DNA of 64,000 nucleotides from Trissonchulus latispiculum (taxonomy: Eukaryota; Nematoda; Enoplea; Enoplida; Ironidae). Made by a program: the position numbers and the translations under genes. Shown one piece after another: positions 61,451-64,000 of this stretch; within the stretch, counting starts at the first letter, position 1; each line of letters starts with the position of its first letter. The stretch covers positions 30,475 through 94,474 of the forward strand of contig JASAND010020324.1 in assembly GCA_030248195.1 (NCBI GenBank), written 5' to 3'. The notes beneath the pieces were generated by a model. It was not told the origin of the DNA, ran no database searches, and was given only the letters and a program-made list of their open reading frames with translations.

Positions 61451-62026
61451 AAGAGTGCATAATTGCACTATTATTAAGAAGAAGAGTAAGCCGCTAGAGG
61501 GCTTCTCTTCTTGGCATTGCGTAAGGGTGCTCCGACCACAACACGCGAATGTTCCCCCGTTTGGGGGGTCGACCAGAACGACAAAGCATACCCCCCCTCT
61601 ATTTGGTGGGGAGGGGGGTAGCCAACAGCCAATCAGATTGCAGAAACCCCCCTCCGTTTGGTGGGGGCGTAGAGCAGAGGATTACGGTAGTTTTTGTTCT
61701 ATTCGAAAAAAGAGGTCCCCGTTTGGGGGGGGTCACAAAAGTAGTCCCCGTTTGGGGGGTCACCAACAGCCAATCAGAACGAACCAAACTTAGCTTGCTT
61801 GAGCGACCCCCCCAAACGGGGACCGCTTTCAGCCAACCCCCCACCAAACGCGGACCCCTTTTCACTACCCCCCACCAAACGGAGGGGGGGTATATCTGTC
61901 GACCCCCCCCCAAACGGGGGAACATTCGCGTATTGTGGTCGGAGCACCGTTACGCAATGCCAAGAAGAGGAGCTCTCTAGTGGCTTACTCTTCTTCTAAT
62001 ATATAGAACAAAATCATGGACTCTTG
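61451..62026. mobile_element. hAT-like MITE with GC-rich CCCCGTTTGGGG arms
   Basis: Ends AAGAGTGCATAATTGCAC and TCATGGACTCTTG; duplications ACAGCATC and ACAGCATG (7 of 8). Long inverted arms (GCATTGCGTAAGGGTGCTCC / mirror) and many CCCCGTTTGGGGGG motifs in both orientations, which create the open frames seen on both strands. Confidence 0.8.
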
Positions 62027-62351
62027 ACAGCATGCTGCTGGCCACTGACACAACCTTAGAGCTTAAGTCGCACATCGTTGGAAAGCTGGCGACGTGCTTT
62101 TTCCAGTAGTAATACGTTTAGCTGTAGATTATCTCTATATAATGTTATTTTGAAAACTTTGCCAAAATTTGCCGTTTTGGTCGATTTTAGCTAAACTTTG
62201 ACAAGTAAAACTTTGTAGATGTAAGCTGCAGCAAAATGGCTTAGAGCATTAAAGTGAGCACATCCTCAGTTTTCCAAAGATGTGCAGCTTAAGCTCTAAG
62301 TTGTTCTCAGTCGTTACCAGTATGCTTTTGAAGTTGACCAATTTTGTTTAA

Positions 62352-63365
62352 GGTGCTGGTATCGCTTTGTGTAAATTTGACCCTATAGGCTTTAATTCTT
62401 TATGAAGGTGGATGAAACTTTCCAAATATACTATTTCGGTGCTCTTTAACATTCTGGGACCAGTCCTGCATTTTTAGGTGCAAAGACAAGAAATTTTTGG
62501 TTTTTGCCATTATTCTTTCAGCACATAGTCGAGACACCAGATTGGCGTTGATATGGCTGGAACGAGGGTACAAAAAAACGAACATTTTTGTTTTTAATAA
62601 ACTTTTTTGTCATTTTTAGTGGTTAGAGAAGAATAAGCAAAAAACGATTTTTGGGGTCCAAAAAATGGCCGTTTTTGAGAAAATCAGTTTTTTCAAAATT
62701 ACTGCCAAATTGTACGGACAATTTTGGTTTATTTATACTGATCGATACAGTCTCATTGCACATTTTATCAATGCCTATTAGCCAGAGTTTGTTGCTCTAA
62801 GCTAGAGATTTGGCCGAAAACCTATTTACAAAACTGCGGTTATTTTGTTTCTGAACATTGATTTCTCAAAAACTACCCAATGGATTCGCGTGATTTTTGG
62901 CAGAATGAGAATTCGCACTATTGCGGAGGGACATTTTTCTTGGTTTGAGCTAAACATCTTCAGTTGCGAGAAAACTCAATGCAAATTTGCGAAATTTCGT
63001 GTCAACGCACATTTAATGGATTTTCTTAACCGTTAAGACTCCGTTGAGCCAAAATCCAAAAAAATGTCCCTCGGCCCACATGTTCTTTATGGGACAGCAC
63101 AAGAAAAAATTTTGGCCGATTCCACAGTTTTGAGAAATCGATGTTCAAAAATTTTTGGTCTATATTCAGACTGTCAGATGTCAGTATGTCAGAAAATTTT
63201 CGCTATTTTTTGCGGATTTTTATTAGTTTCGTATTCTCGTAGGAGAATTTGCAAAATGAAAAGCTTTAAAATGATGTATAAAGCTCTTCCAACCCACAAA
63301 ATTGCGAAAGTTATGGCGTTTCAAAAACTACTCACAAAAGCACCGCACAAAACGATACCAGCACC
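62352..63365. mobile_element. TTAA-flanked piggyBac-like element
   Basis: Ends GGTGCTGGTATCG and CGATACCAGCACC, perfect inverted repeats between exact TTAA (62348-62351, 63366-63369). 1.0 kb, no transposase. Same family as 12483-13680. Confidence 0.85.
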
Positions 63366-63369
63366 TTAA

Positions 63370-64000
63370 GGGGGACTTCCTTGATATGATCCAAACCCTC
63401 GAATGGGCACCTCCTTCAGTTTTGGCTTTTATGTTGCTTACTGGAATGTTCGTGAAATCTAAATTTGTTGGAACCTTGTACTTAGTTTCTTTTTCCTTGT
63501 CAATGTCACATCTTGATTTATAATTAGAGTTAAAACTAGCAGTAGTTTTACTGAATGACCCGTCGATTGCATGCTGCCTCAGTGCCCAAAATCCAAAAGA
63601 ACCACTAAAATGATTAAAAACAGAATCAGCGCATGTACAATAGAATACGACGATTTTTAAGCTTAAATTTGAAAAATGTAACTGGAAAAGAGTAACTGGC
63701 AATGATTAGCTTACAATCACCCCTTGTCGTGCCGCGCAGACGATAGACGAAAATTCGAGGACGGATCCTGTACAGATCGTTCTGGTCATAAAGTGGTGAT
63801 TCAGAAATATCAAGTTTGAACCATTATTACTAATTCATTAATTGGAGTGAGGAAGCCATCTTTGTGTCAAAATGAAGCTTAAAGGTGCTTTCATAGTTCC
63901 TGTCTCAAGCAGACGTGCGTCGACGCGCGTATATGTAAGCGTCTGTATGCGTTCGTGAGTTTGAATTTGTTACAACTGATTTTAAACGGCTAAAACGGCA
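63370..64000. other. Right edge, nothing recognised
   Basis: Mixed-composition sequence; the frames at 63302-63523 and 63328-63702 have no family similarity or splice support. Confidence 0.5.

Noticed and set aside
61383..61999. 143- and 136-codon frames
   Set aside because: Overlapping frames on both strands of a palindromic MITE filler.

Overview
The window is animal nuclear DNA: AT-rich, with short coding exons bounded by GT..AG, long introns and dense non-autonomous transposons. Two genes fix it as metazoan. One is a large WNK kinase with metazoan-type C-terminal domains. The other is a probable fragment of a DSL-domain (Notch-ligand-type) gene. No sequence feature names the species. An early-branching invertebrate (sponge or cnidarian grade) is a guess from the gene content and TE style, not a demonstrated fact.

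Layout. (1) 814-47661, plus strand: the WNK gene enters from the left edge. I could join 17 exons in frame with canonical splice sites and matching phases. They encode about 2030 residues, from the catalytic half of the kinase domain to the stop at 47659-47661. The N-terminal region, the glycine-rich loop and the relocated catalytic lysine lie left of position 1. Domain order: kinase C-lobe, first PF2-like domain, basic/acidic and Gln-rich linker, second PF2-like domain, very long Ser/Pro/Thr/Gly-rich region with an RFxV motif, C-terminal coiled coil, tail. (2) 47662-53661: intergenic DNA with two long TTAA-flanked palindromes. (3) 53662-57432, minus strand: three phase-checked candidate exons of a second gene running toward WNK (tail to tail). 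One carries a DSL-like cysteine pattern and the last a short basic/Tyr-rich tail. (4) 57433-64000: no further gene recognised; repeats only.

The introns hold a layered transposon record that can often be resolved to the base by target-site duplications (TSDs). It includes hAT-like MITEs (8-bp TSD), a CTGGG-ended MITE family (5-bp TSD), TA-flanked mariner-like MITEs, TTAA-flanked piggyBac-like elements, TWA-flanked Harbinger-like MITEs, an element with GGGGCGTATCC ends and 8-bp TSD, long foldbacks, three 5'-truncated LINE tails and a small retroposed GC-rich unit. Intron 10 (14 kb) contains at least four nesting levels. Two nearly identical mariner-like MITEs in opposite orientation sit in introns 6 and 12 and could pair across exons 7-12.

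How the genes work: WNK kinases are chloride- and osmo-sensing Ser/Thr kinases that activate SPAK/OSR1 by docking through RFxV motifs and so control cation-chloride cotransporters. The second gene, if real, would be a membrane ligand-like protein. Nothing in the sequence links the two functionally.
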